Origin: Symsagittifera roscoffensis
Lineage: Eukaryota > Xenacoelomorpha > Acoela > Convolutidae
DNA: 49,150 nucleotides
Direction of reading: 5' to 3'
NCBI RefSeq assembly: GCF_963678635.1
Contig: NW_026971620.1
Span: 1 to 49,150 of the forward strand
Below the pieces are notes generated by a model. That model saw only the letters and a list, made by a program, of their open reading frames with translations, did no database searches and was not told the origin of the DNA. Positions 1 through 8,886 of this stretch are shown here, piece after piece. The first letter of the stretch is position 1; every line of letters begins with the position of its first letter. The position numbers and the translations under genes were made by a program.

Positions 1-396
1 AACAAGTAAATAAGAAAAAGAACCCAGTCAATATTCACACGATGAACAGAAAAATTAGCAGCGTTCAAAAATCTTGTTATAAAAAAAGTTATAAAAGGAG
101 AACTATTGAACCAATACGTGTTTAAATTCGTTTTAATTATCAACATTTGAAACGATGATGGAGCTCTTAAGATATAACCTTACGCTGAAACTAGCTTGAG
201 AAGTTAAATCAAGTTTTCGGCGTATTGAGTTTTTTTGGACTCAATTGTCTACAACAGAATAAGAAAAAAATCCAATCGATATATACAAGATGAATAGAAA
301 AGTTAGCAGCATTCGAAAAGCATATTTTAGAAAAATTTATATGAGGATAACAACTGAACCAATACATAATTGAATTCGATTCAATTCTCAGCACTT
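1..396. repeat. Imperfect tandem duplication, period about 248 bp, in host flank
   Basis: Two diverged copies of one unit lie here. The first is about 1-148, the second about 250-396. They align through GATGAACAG (41-49) and GATGAATAG (289-297), and through the shared words TTAGCAGC and TGAACCAATAC. The second copy is cut off at 396/397 by the LTR of element A. No coding frame is convincing. Confidence 0.7.
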
Positions 397-806
397 TGAG
401 TTAGGACCGAGGTGGTTAACTCATAGAGTAATTTCGGATAGGGTACACCGTCTGCTCGTCACGCTATCTTATTTTCGGCCGGATAGATTCGTGCAACTTC
501 TTAGTCTAATACCGATCCTAATCTTACTCTTATACTATCTATTCTCAGGTTGTTTAACTAGTCTCTGCTAGGCTCAATAGATCTAGGGTATACTGGTTTA
601 TTGCGGCTGCTGAAGTTCTCTTGGAGAGGCAACTAATTTCTAAGTTAAATTCAAATATCTCTGTTGCTGAAATTACAAGTAATTTCACTACTTACAAATA
701 AGTGGGTTGTTAGTTAGATGGATCATGATTGGTTAATATTAAATACTTTACAGTGGTAAAATATCTAATTTATTCAATCATAAAATGTAGTTCAGATCAG
801 GTTCCA
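397..806 (-). repeat. 3' LTR of element A
   Basis: This 410-bp repeat matches 18884-19293 in the same orientation, and 20225-20634 and 28650-29059 in the opposite orientation. On the element strand it runs from TGGAACC to CTCA and contains AATAAA as a polyadenylation signal. The identity between copies ends exactly at these termini. The bases just before it on the element strand (CCGGATGGG) are the same in element B and are the only purine-rich candidate for the plus-strand primer. They make a weak polypurine tract. Confidence 0.93.
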
Positions 807-2310
807 CCCATCCGGGTTTTACAGAGTTTTTTAGAATAGTTTTCCTGCAATTCAAAGGATGGATGATGGACGTTGGTATTTGGCGAACATCATATTTCTT
901 CTGGGTTCTCCTGTTAGAGAAGTTCCAGGATCAATCGTTGTGTCTTCTTATGACAACGACTGGGTTTTCTCAACAAACTCAAATCTGGTTTCAGAATGGT
1001 TTGCTATGACAGGTTTTTCTGTTTCATGTAGAGAACTTCTTTTGTGTTCAACCTAGTCTGGGAATGGCGTGGAGATTGTGCGTGGAGGGGATGCCTGGTT
1101 ACTCGGATCTGTACGTATACTTGAACATCGAGGTGGTCATTGGTCTAATTCAATGAAGTCCTTTTCTGCGAAGTCAAGTCGTACTCTAAATCCTTTGAGT
1201 TGTGATTATGGACGGCATATTGATTTGTGGTTGGCCATTCTTTTTCGAGTGTAGTGGGGTCATTTTGTCTTTGGATGTTCGTCTTTGGTGTTGTATGCTG
1301 ATCTATATACTGCAAAGTATAATTTACAATTTATAAAATTTTTATTAGTTCGGTATTTTAGTTATGATTTTGGTTAGTTGTTTTCACAAAAGCTTTTTGT
1401 TTTAGTTCGGTTATTTTGAAGAGTTACTCACCCTTGAGTACCTCTTATTAAAAATAGAAGTGTGGTCACAAAGCGTGGATGTAGCGCGGTGGGTTAGGCC
1501 GGCTATAGAGCATGCTCAGGACGTCCTCTCTGGTGGGTTAGGCCAGGAGTGGGAGTATGATTTCGTGCGGTTTCTGTGAGAGGTCCTGTTATGTGATAAC
1601 TTTTTATGTTGGGTTTATTGTGGTTTTGCTTATGTTTCGTTGGTTGTGTCCTTTTTTCAAAAATCAAATTGTTTTTGGTATGGGTTTGTCTTTCGACTTT
1701 TTTGTGTTTTATTATTTCTTTCTTAGACTTTATAATAGTCTTCAAAAGAATAAATTATCCAGTTTTAAACTGGGTTAATTCGGTTTGGGTACCGTTGGTT
1801 TCCTTTCCTTAGTCATGCTGTTATTTTATGATTTGTGGTGTTTAGTAGGCTGCATTGGTTAGTTTTGTTTAGTATATAATTCCTTTCCAACCGGGTTAAA
1901 GGAAAGTTTGAAACGTGTTATCGTGTGTTAGAGTTGTTGAGTGTGAAAGCTTGAAACTGAAATTCATTAGTTAAACAATTCTTCGTGGGCGAGCTGTGCG
2001 AGTTTGGATAGAGTTCTTGTGCGAGTAAATGAAAATATCAAAAGGTTAGTACTGCATTTTCTTCTTATCAATTTACTACATAGAATTTCAATTTTACTGC
2101 TAGTTTTGGGGAAAAATTAAGTTACAAATTTTCATCATTATTAGAATTACTGCTTTTGGGGGAATAATTTATAAATTAATTTACTATATTGGTATTAATT
2201 TTATTGAATTTATCTAGTGCAAAATATTAATAGAGTTTAGAAGAATTTGAAAAAGTTTTCTATTTTTTATTTTTCTTTTGTGTTTTTTGCAGATGATCGT
2301 GGGAAGAAGA
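807..2310 (-). other. 3' region of element A between last large ORF and 3' LTR
   Basis: About 1.5 kb separates the intron acceptor from the 3' LTR. It is colinear with 27152-28649 of element B. The sense strand has frequent stops apart from one 80-codon ORF listed separately. Short open frames exist on the opposite strand in both copies, but the differences between copies there are mostly amino-acid-changing. I therefore treat this as untranslated or regulatory sequence. Confidence 0.6.
1503..1745 (-). CDS. Small basic 80-aa ORF of unknown function (element A copy)
   Basis: An 80-codon Lys- and His-rich frame begins MKTIIKSKKE and ends RPEHAL. Element B has a frame of exactly the same length (27714-27956) with the same start and stop and no indels between them. 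Several of the differences change amino acids, so conservation may simply reflect the youth of the copies. It lies in the region downstream of the intron, where a second exon of a spliced transcript would be. There is no recognisable domain and no signal peptide. It may be chance. Confidence 0.25.
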   Translation of the reverse strand: MKTIIKSKKEIIKHKKVERQTHTKNNLIFEKRTQPTKHKQNHNKPNIKSYHITGPLTETARNHTPTPGLTHQRGRPEHAL

Positions 2311-2318
2311 CTAAAAAT

Positions 2319-2394
2319 CTAAATAAGACATGGATAAGAATGGTTAGTATTTATTTCAAATTTATTAGTGAAAAATATAATAAATTATACTTAC
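2319..2394 (-). other. Predicted short intron just after the stop of the 602-aa ORF (element A)
   Basis: The stop codon TAA (2400-2398) is followed directly by CAG and then GTAAGTAT, a near-perfect 5' splice donor. About 76 bases downstream on the element strand is a pyrimidine-rich TGTCTTATTTAG acceptor, preceded by an ACTAAC branch-like word. A second AG lies 8 bases further on. Element B keeps all of these elements (27067-27143). Splicing itself is inferred. Confidence 0.6.
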
Positions 2395-2397
2395 CTG

Positions 2398-4206
2398 TTA
2401 GTCGTCGGGGAAAAAACCGTGGGGGAAGATGTCGTGGATTATGTCGGAATTTGTTAGTAATTTTGCTAGTATGCGAATGATGTTTTTAGTTTGAAGCAGT
2501 GGCCAAAGCAATTGAAGTGCTTTAATAGTTTTTAGTTCTTCAGTGCCAACTGCAAACTCATAAGGTGTGTTTTGAATGAGATTATATAATTTGTGATTGT
2601 ATTTAGTGTTGTGGATGAATTCTAATATCGGGATTTCTATAGGTTGGATAAATTCATGTGGGATAAGGAAGGGTCTGGATTCTTCTGCGTTGAAGGTCTT
2701 CGTGATGGGACAAAAAATATACATTTGGGTTATGGGATCATAATTGCGAAGAATACCGTGAAGGTTAGTATCTTTGATGCAATATGTGAAGTTAAGAAAA
2801 AATGGTGATGTGTATTTAGAGTTAATAAATTGAAAACGGTGGTGTGGTTGTCTTGATGGAGTGTGTAGGTCAAAGTGATTTTGTATGAAGCGATAATATG
2901 TATATGTGTGGGTTTGTTTAGTGCGTAACATGATGTCGTGTGAGCAGTGCAAATCGCGTTCTTGTGGTGCAAGGAAATTGAAGGTTAGTGAAAATAATTG
3001 AAATTTTTCTTTAAAACTTTCGTAAGCTTGCATGTCGGTTAGTGCTTCAGAAATGATGTGGTCAAATTTGCGATCAAATATATTGAGTGTAAATACATAT
3101 GGTGTTTTTATGAAGAATTTTTCTGTGATTTGGGGGCTAGCGAAACGATCATCATCTAAAAATTGGTCTTGGTTAGCTCGGGTGATGTTGTGATCGTAAT
3201 ATTCTAGCGTATATTCGTTTGCTCGGGGTGCAGTGTGTGTTTTTAGTGACTTTTTATATCCTATATAAGTAAATTGTCTATGTGTTAGTGGTGTGGTGAG
3301 TCGATATAGCATATCTTGATTTCTTTCTATATCGATGTGAGTATTAGATAAAGGTGAGCAAAGGGGGTTAGTAAAATGATAATATGATGTCCAATGAAGT
3401 GTAGGCATTAAAACTTGTTCATCTACAAAACTACGTGTGTCGTCAGTGTTGTTAGGGGTGTTCAAAGTATATTGTGGAAATGAAGGTAAGGTGATTGCTA
3501 AAAATTCTTTCGTGTTAGTGTGATTTGGATGATTAATATATTCACGGGCTGTTCCTGGCTTTGTTGGAAATGGGTTGTTGGGGAATTTTCTTTTGAAAGT
3601 GCGATAAGCTCTATTAGTGCTATTTGATGATTCGGTGGATGTGGATGATGGTGCTAATGATGCGGTATAAGCTGAAGAGGGTGTAGGGGTAGGTGGGTTT
3701 GATGATTCTATTGTGGATGAAATCTGATTTATAGAGGGGTTTTCAAAGTGGGAGGGTTGTTGTTGTAGAGTGATAAAAGTATCTAATTCTTGGGAGATTT
3801 GGGGAGTATCTGGAGAATTGGATGATCGGTCTGAATGAAATGAAGAGTAGGTTGGTGTGACTTGTGAAGCATAAGAGGGTGTAGAAATTGATGGGAATGG
3901 GTTATTTGGTGGGATTGGTTGAAAAGGGGGTTTTGAAAAAACTGAGGAGTTGGTTTGAAAATTAGTGGATGGAGATGGTTCAGAGTCTGCAAATTCATCA
4001 TGGGTTTCAATATTTGGGTTATTGAGTTGTGAAATGGAGTATAAAACTGAGATATGTGAATTAGTGTCTGAATTCATGCCTGATGTTACATTATTGGTTC
4101 GGAAATCGGATGGCGGGAAAGCAAAAAGTGGAATTATTGTAATTGGAGTGTTGAGGTTGGTTGGATGGGAATTTGAGCGGTGTAGGGATCCAAGTTGTCG
4201 GCTCAT
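2398..4206 (-). CDS. 602-aa accessory protein of unknown function, intact (element A copy)
   Basis: This long frame sits after the env-like gene, and its ATG overlaps the env stop (ATGA, 4-base overlap). The first 200 or so residues are Ser/Pro/Thr/Asn-rich and look disordered. From about residue 200 (NRAYRTFKRKFP) to the end the protein looks folded, rich in aromatic residues and His, with no signal peptide or obvious membrane segment. I do not recognise the domain. The element B copy (25255-27063) has the same 602-residue length with no indel that breaks the frame. The N-terminal part differs more between copies than the C-terminal third. It is the only large post-pol gene with an ATG that is open in both copies. 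That suggests a useful role such as capsid, regulatory or host-interaction function, but none is demonstrated. Confidence 0.8.
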   Translation of the reverse strand: MSRQLGSLHRSNSHPTNLNTPITIIPLFAFPPSDFRTNNVTSGMNSDTNSHISVLYSISQLNNPNIETHDEFADSEPSPSTNFQTNSSVFSKPPFQPIPPNNPFPSISTPSYASQVTPTYSSFHSDRSSNSPDTPQISQELDTFITLQQQPSHFENPSINQISSTIESSNPPTPTPSSAYTASLAPSSTSTESSNSTNRAYRTFKRKFPNNPFPTKPGTAREYINHPNHTNTKEFLAITLPSFPQYTLNTPNNTDDTRSFVDEQVLMPTLHWTSYYHFTNPLCSPLSNTHIDIERNQDMLYRLTTPLTHRQFTYIGYKKSLKTHTAPRANEYTLEYYDHNITRANQDQFLDDDRFASPQITEKFFIKTPYVFTLNIFDRKFDHIISEALTDMQAYESFKEKFQLFSLTFNFLAPQERDLHCSHDIMLRTKQTHTYTYYRFIQNHFDLHTPSRQPHHRFQFINSKYTSPFFLNFTYCIKDTNLHGILRNYDPITQMYIFCPITKTFNAEESRPFLIPHEFIQPIEIPILEFIHNTKYNHKLYNLIQNTPYEFAVGTEELKTIKALQLLWPLLQTKNIIRILAKLLTNSDIIHDIFPHGFFPDD

Positions 4207-6822
4207 CGTGGGCTAAAAAAATTATTATTTTGAGATTGAAAAGCGGTGGTATGGGGTTGTTCTATAATTTGTTCATATGTATTTTCATCTAGTGAATGAT
4301 GTGTCATTATATGTTGAATGGGGCTTTGTGATATGGTTGGTCTAAAATTTGGATTATTTGTTATTGCTAAGTTTCGAAAATTTCGTGGGACTAGGGATAA
4401 TGGATGGTTATGTGGTAGGGGTGGTAACTGTGGTGCTGTAGGCGTTATTTCTACATTGTTATGTTCTTCGTCATATGTGTTCTGTCTTGTTGCTATTTTT
4501 GTGTAGTATTCTTTTATTTGTGCGTCTAAAAGAATTTTGTTTATTGATGATGAAAAAATTCCAAAAAATCCTGCAAATAGTATGCGTGCTACACTTGCTT
4601 GTCTATTTGCTTGTGTGTGTATAGCGCATGTATTATAGATTCCTTTTAAAAGCGAAAAAAGAAATCCTATAAAGTTAAACATTGCGTATAAAATAGTCAA
4701 TTTTTCTAAGATGTAGTAGGGCCATCCTAGAAAATCGAGAATTTCATTTTTTAGTGTAACAAAGCTAAAAATATTTATAGGTGAAATATCTTGTGGTCGG
4801 TATTTTTCACCGTTTAGATATATATAGTCTTTAATGTCTTTAAAATATCCGCTATAGTCTTGTGTATAAATATCTGCAAATCCTGCTGTTTCGGCAAGTT
4901 TGCGTAAGTTTTGGTCAATTGATTGTCTTTGTATCGTGTCCATTTGTGTTAATAATTCTTGGAATTGTTGTGTTCTAATGTGATGTTGGATATCGGATTT
5001 TGAATATATTCCAATTGACTGTAGGTCAATATTTGGGTTTCGAGTAATAGCTCTAATGCTTTCAGGTGAAAATTTTTTGAGTGATTGCATTAATGTGGGA
5101 TATGGGGTAAGAAGGTAATATTTATCTTCATCAGGGTTCAGTTGTACTACATTGTGGCTGTTTTCTGATCCACATGGGACTGCGGTATCCCAGAAATAGG
5201 TTCGTCTTGAAAGTGTGTCAACGAAATGTACTTTATTCTTATAAAAGATAGGGATTCTTTTATAGCATCTTTTATCTTCAAAAACATATAGTGGTGATAC
5301 TTTTTTGGTACAGGTATAGAACTACAAAATGTTTCCTTCATAGTCTAAAAAATTTGATCTATTTCCTGATAGTAAATATCCTGCGTAAGGGTATTTTTAA
5401 TACTGCTAATGCAAGTGATTGTAGGATTTGTGTCCTTTCTAATTCGCATAGTTGGTGAAGTGTTTCTAATTCAGAGAGTGACATTTCTTGAAAAATTCGG
5501 CTAATTGTGTAGTCTAATTTCATATCTAAGTGAATATCATAGTGGATATTACCGAAATATGTACAATTCATTAGTGATAGTTCTTGTAAACGTGTGCTTC
5601 TAGTGTTATGGGGCTTTAGATGTCCACCAGGTTGACCTTTACTTTTTTGAAAATCAACTGGTATATATGATGTTCCTTCGTTTATAGGGTGACTTGTGGC
5701 GTATGGGTCGATTTTTACTTTTCCAGTGGTCATGTCGAATCCTTTTTCGTATTCAACTAATATTTCGGAGTATTGTGTTTTGTGAAGTGGATTTCTGTAT
5801 TTACATGCGAGTTCTGTTTCTTGATATATTTGAAAACGTGTCAATTTATTTTCTATATTGTGTATGTTTCTAAAATTAGAACTTTGTTTTCGTGATGGAT
5901 TTACTTGTTCATATGGGATTGATTGTATAAAATATTTTTCGTGAAATTTTATCATACGAGCGTGGATTTTTGCTACTTGAAATGTTGTACATGTGTCTTC
6001 GGGGAACCAAACAATTGTTGCTTGTGTTCGTGTGGTAGGGTCACAATAGCCTTGTTCGTTTTTACAAGGTAATCTAATTCCTTGATAGATCCTTGTGTTG
6101 TCTGATACATCGCGTGTGAGTTGTATTTTTTCGAGTTGTATTTTCCAATCGAAAAACATGATTTCTTGATATCCTTTATTTTTCGTGTCTGCTTTGCAGT
6201 TTGAAGGATTATTTATACCAACATGTGGTATCCAGTGTTTATCGTGTATGTCATAAGTTAATCTTCCGTGTGCGCCGTTGTATGGGTATTTTTCATCTAA
6301 TTTTATATGTCCTTGATATCTTTCAAGTTCTGCTTGATGTACAGAATCTGCAAAAACTTGGAAATATACTAGTTTTCTATCTGTGTTTTTATTTCTTGTG
6401 ATATTAAGTCTGAGTAACTCGTTTTTACAATCTTCGGGATTGAGATGCAAAAGTCGTTCGATATTACTCTGGTAGAATGATTCGTGGTCAAGTCGGTTTT
6501 TATTTCCATTTGAGACTTGTGAACAATGTACCTTCTTTTCAGAAAATGTTGCTGTAAATTTATATCCTATGACTGTTTTTGCTCGGGCTTTTGAATAAAG
6601 TGTCGCTATTACATTTGTAGTTTCTATAGCTTGTGGTTCTGTTTCGCATTGTGATACTTGATTTATTGCATATTTGTGTAGTGTTTTTTGTTCATTTTCT
6701 TCACAATTGTAATGTGTTACTAATAAATCTTGGGGTCCTGTGCGGGGAGAAGGGTTTATGTTCTGATTGGAGATTACTAGAAAAAAGAGTTGGAGAAAAA
6801 TTAATATTTTTAGAATATACAT
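4203..6822 (-). pseudogene. env-like: Env-like membrane glycoprotein, frameshifted (element A)
   Basis: The gene starts MYILKILIFLQLFFL, a clear signal peptide, 13 bases inside the preceding frame. The ectodomain is Cys-rich (HYNCEENE, QVSQCETEP) with N-glycosylation sequons such as NIT and NCT. The C-terminal half has Cys-containing blocks (RCYKRIP, VHFVDTLSRR, AVPCGSEN), then hydrophobic segments (around KLTILYAMFNFIGFLFSLL and ILFAGFFGIF) and a polar tail. The spacing of these blocks resembles the class III-type glycoproteins of chuviruses and of env-bearing retroelements, by pattern only. This copy is broken by an extra A at about 5387 and by a Trp-to-TAG stop at 5322-5324. The frame is then open from 5090 to the stop at 4203. 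Element B breaks elsewhere, so the ancestral gene of roughly 870 codons was intact. Confidence 0.75.
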
Positions 6823-7982
6823 GTGTATGATAATCCTGAGTATGGGTTATAAAATGTGATGTAACCAATTGTCTTTTTGGTATATCTGTCGTATTTGTAT
6901 ATTACTTCAGTTGTTATGAATGGTGGCGGTAGTGATTGAGCTGTTACATTTGGCGGGTTTAATGGGTAGGGATGTTGAGTAATGTTGTTTAGTTTAACAG
7001 TTATTTCAAATTTTAATTGTAGACTATTTTGTTGGAGTATTTGGATGTTATGATCACGAATGTCTTCGTGGATGTCTTGTCTATATTGTAGTCTAATGAG
7101 TGCCCAGTTATGGAGTCGGTTACTTTCTGGGTGTTGTCCAAATAATGGTGGAGGTGCTGTGAATGTATTCCAGTCTAGTCTTAAAGGAATATTTGTTGAT
7201 GATTGTTCTCGATATCTAGCGTCGAGGTTATTTGGGAAATTTAAATTAAATGGCGTTGGTGAAATCTGGCTTGATGTTGTTGATGGTAGTGATAGTGTTT
7301 CTGGTAATGATGAGGATGTTGTTGTATCCGTAGAAGTATCTATTGGATCATTGACTAAATTTGGTTCACCTTGTGTGAATGATTGTATTGTCCAATATGG
7401 TAGTCGTGATGTTTGGTTTGGGGGGTTAAAGGGATTTTCACGTATTTGTTCAGATGTTGGTGTTGAACCTAAGTAATCTGAGGGTAGGCTTGAGGTGCTA
7501 CGTTGTGAAAGAAGCGTAGGGGTTTCTGGTAATATACCAATGGGGTTTTCTGGAGTACTTAGTGATGGGGATTGAGGTATATCAAAATGAACTCGGGGAG
7601 TTTGAAAATTTCTGTTTCGTCGAGGATGTATAATTTGTCTATTTATTTCGACTGTATTTTGGTTTTGACTAAGATTTCGTATTCTACTTAATTCTTGTGG
7701 TAGTTTTGGATATAAGTTATATGTTGGTTCACTTAAAGGTGCTTGTCGTTGAACTGGTTCTAGTGGTTCAGATAAACGAGCGTGTCTTTCTTCAAAGGTA
7801 TATGGGTTATCTTGAAAGGAAATTCGTGTAGATATTTGGGGGTTTTGGGTAGTTGAAGATGGTGTTGGGTTATCTTGGGATGATGTCGGTGAAGACTGAC
7901 TGTGTGATTGTTGGTTAGCAATTTTTGATGGTTTTTTATTTATTCTTTTAGTGGAAAAATTTATGTTTATTATAGTATTCTT
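6810..7982 (-). CDS. 390-codon open frame with no ATG (element A copy)
   Basis: I read this frame codon by codon from the TAG at 7985-7983 to the TAA at 6812-6810. It has no internal stop and no ATG at all, so start-codon-based gene calls miss it. The N-terminal two thirds are rich in Ser, Pro, Thr, Gln and Asn. The last 130 or so residues look folded (for example LDWNTFTAPPPLFGQ, QLKFEITVKLNNIT, TIGYITFYNPYSG). Element B has the same frame (21509-22651), also without ATG. It overlaps the 62-aa ORF upstream by 35 bases and the env ATG downstream by 13 bases. Expression probably needs splicing, frameshifting or readthrough from an upstream ORF. The function is unknown. Confidence 0.7.
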   Translation of the reverse strand, partial: KNTIININFSTKRINKKPSKIANQQSHSQSSPTSSQDNPTPSSTTQNPQISTRISFQDNPYTFEERHARLSEPLEPVQRQAPLSEPTYNLYPKLPQELSRIRNLSQNQNTVEINRQIIHPRRNRNFQTPRVHFDIPQSPSLSTPENPIGILPETPTLLSQRSTSSLPSDYLGSTPTSEQIRENPFNPPNQTSRLPYWTIQSFTQGEPNLVNDPIDTSTDTTTSSSLPETLSLPSTTSSQISPTPFNLNFPNNLDARYREQSSTNIPLRLDWNTFTAPPPLFGQHPESNRLHNWALIRLQYRQDIHEDIRDHNIQILQQNSLQLKFEITVKLNNITQHPYPLNPPNVTAQSLPPPFITTEVIYKYDRYTKKTIGYITFYNPYSGLSYTCIF

Positions 7983-8136
7983 CTAGAAAAAGAATTAGGA
8001 GGATTGTTGCTAGGACGAATGTGATGATTGCTTTCTTTATACATTTGCATATTGTCAAGATGAGGGATGATAGAAATGTTATGAAAATTACAAATAGTAA
8101 AAAAATATCTGTTCTACTAAAAATGGTTCGTATCAT
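7948..8136 (-). CDS. 62-aa double-hydrophobic microprotein (element A copy)
   Basis: A 62-residue ORF holds two hydrophobic stretches (about residues 11-29 and 36-51) separated by a short basic, Cys-containing loop (ICKCIKKA). The element B copy (21320-21508) has the same length and differs at four residues, all conservative. The architecture resembles small two-pass membrane proteins or viroporin-like proteins of viruses, but that is analogy only. Its start codon overlaps the stop of the 76-codon frame before it (A-TGA). The ATG-less 390-codon frame follows. Confidence 0.6.
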   Translation of the reverse strand: MIRTIFSRTDIFLLFVIFITFLSSLILTICKCIKKAIITFVLATILLILFLEEYYNKHKFFH

Positions 8137-8363
8137 TTAGATAAGTTTTGTGAATCGTACCTGTGGATATAGTCAATAGCTTTCGAAAGTTGGAGGTATA
8201 GTTCAAATAGGGAATAGAAAATTTAAAAAATATTGCAAAAAATGATTTAGATTATTACAAAAGATTCAAAGGTATCAAAAAGAAATATGATTAAAAGTTT
8301 AAATATCGTTAAAAAGTTTATGAGAATGTTAAGAATTATGTTGACTGGTCGAGAGAAGAGCAT
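8133..8363 (-). pseudogene. Broken copy of a 76-aa hydrophobic ORF
   Basis: The frame has the same start and stop positions as the intact 76-codon ORF of element B (21093-21323; 231 bases in both). It is interrupted here by two TAA codons at 8249-8247 and 8225-8223, each at a position that is a leucine codon TTA in B. The product would be almost entirely hydrophobic, with a polar C-terminus (DYIHRYDS). The final TGA overlaps the ATG of the 62-aa ORF. Confidence 0.5.
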
Positions 8364-8886
8364 TTAAGAAATGGCTTCTCGATCGAATATTTTTTGGTGT
8401 TTGAGGCAATTTTCAAGTGTGGTCGGATTATTTATTGGTTTTTTGACAAGTGGGTTGAATTTTGTAAAAAATTGTTGGGGGCAAATTTTATGGTGATCGG
8501 GAGGTCTTTTTTTTTCTTTATTTTTATTTGTCAAGTGATCTGGGGTATTTTTGAGATTTTTATACTTTAGGCTAATTAAAATGGTCGTTCTTTTACTTTA
8601 GGCTAATTTAACAATAAGGGAGGATTATGGTGATATTTATTTTAGTTGTCAAGTTGGAGTGGTTTGCTTATTTTTGACCTGGAGGTCGTAAAGTTATAGT
8701 TATAGATATGCCTGGAGTTTAATATCGTTCGTCTAGTTGGTTTGTGTTAGAGTTAGAGAAGGTGACGGATTGGATGAATCCTATTGGCTAATTTTGAACT
8801 AGAGTCGCTGCGTGTTTGTCAGCATGTTATTTTGAAAAATGAAAGTTCAAAATATTTCAGAGGTGCAAAGATTATGAAATATAAAA
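8364..8886 (-). other. Spacer between pol and post-pol ORFs, containing the deletion breakpoint seen in element B
   Basis: No coding frame is supported. The part from about 8364 to 8741 is colinear with 20645-21092 of element B. Homology to B stops near 8741, at the word corresponding to ACCAACTAGACG on the element strand. A short direct repeat (TTAGCCTAAAGT on the element strand) occurs twice near 8570-8605. The spacer may hold a promoter or splice acceptor for the downstream genes, but none can be assigned. Confidence 0.5.

Noticed and set aside
859-1254. Antisense ORFs upstream of the 3' LTR, mirrored at 28135-28597 in element B
   Set aside because: They stay open over 60-90 codons in both copies, but differences between the copies are mostly amino-acid-changing and frame lengths differ. 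The similarity is explained by the DNA being the same repeat.
7060-7476. 138-codon plus-strand frame inside element A
   Set aside because: It lies opposite the ATG-less frame, whose Ser/Thr/Pro-rich minus-strand reading is conserved in element B. The plus-strand frame is a shadow.
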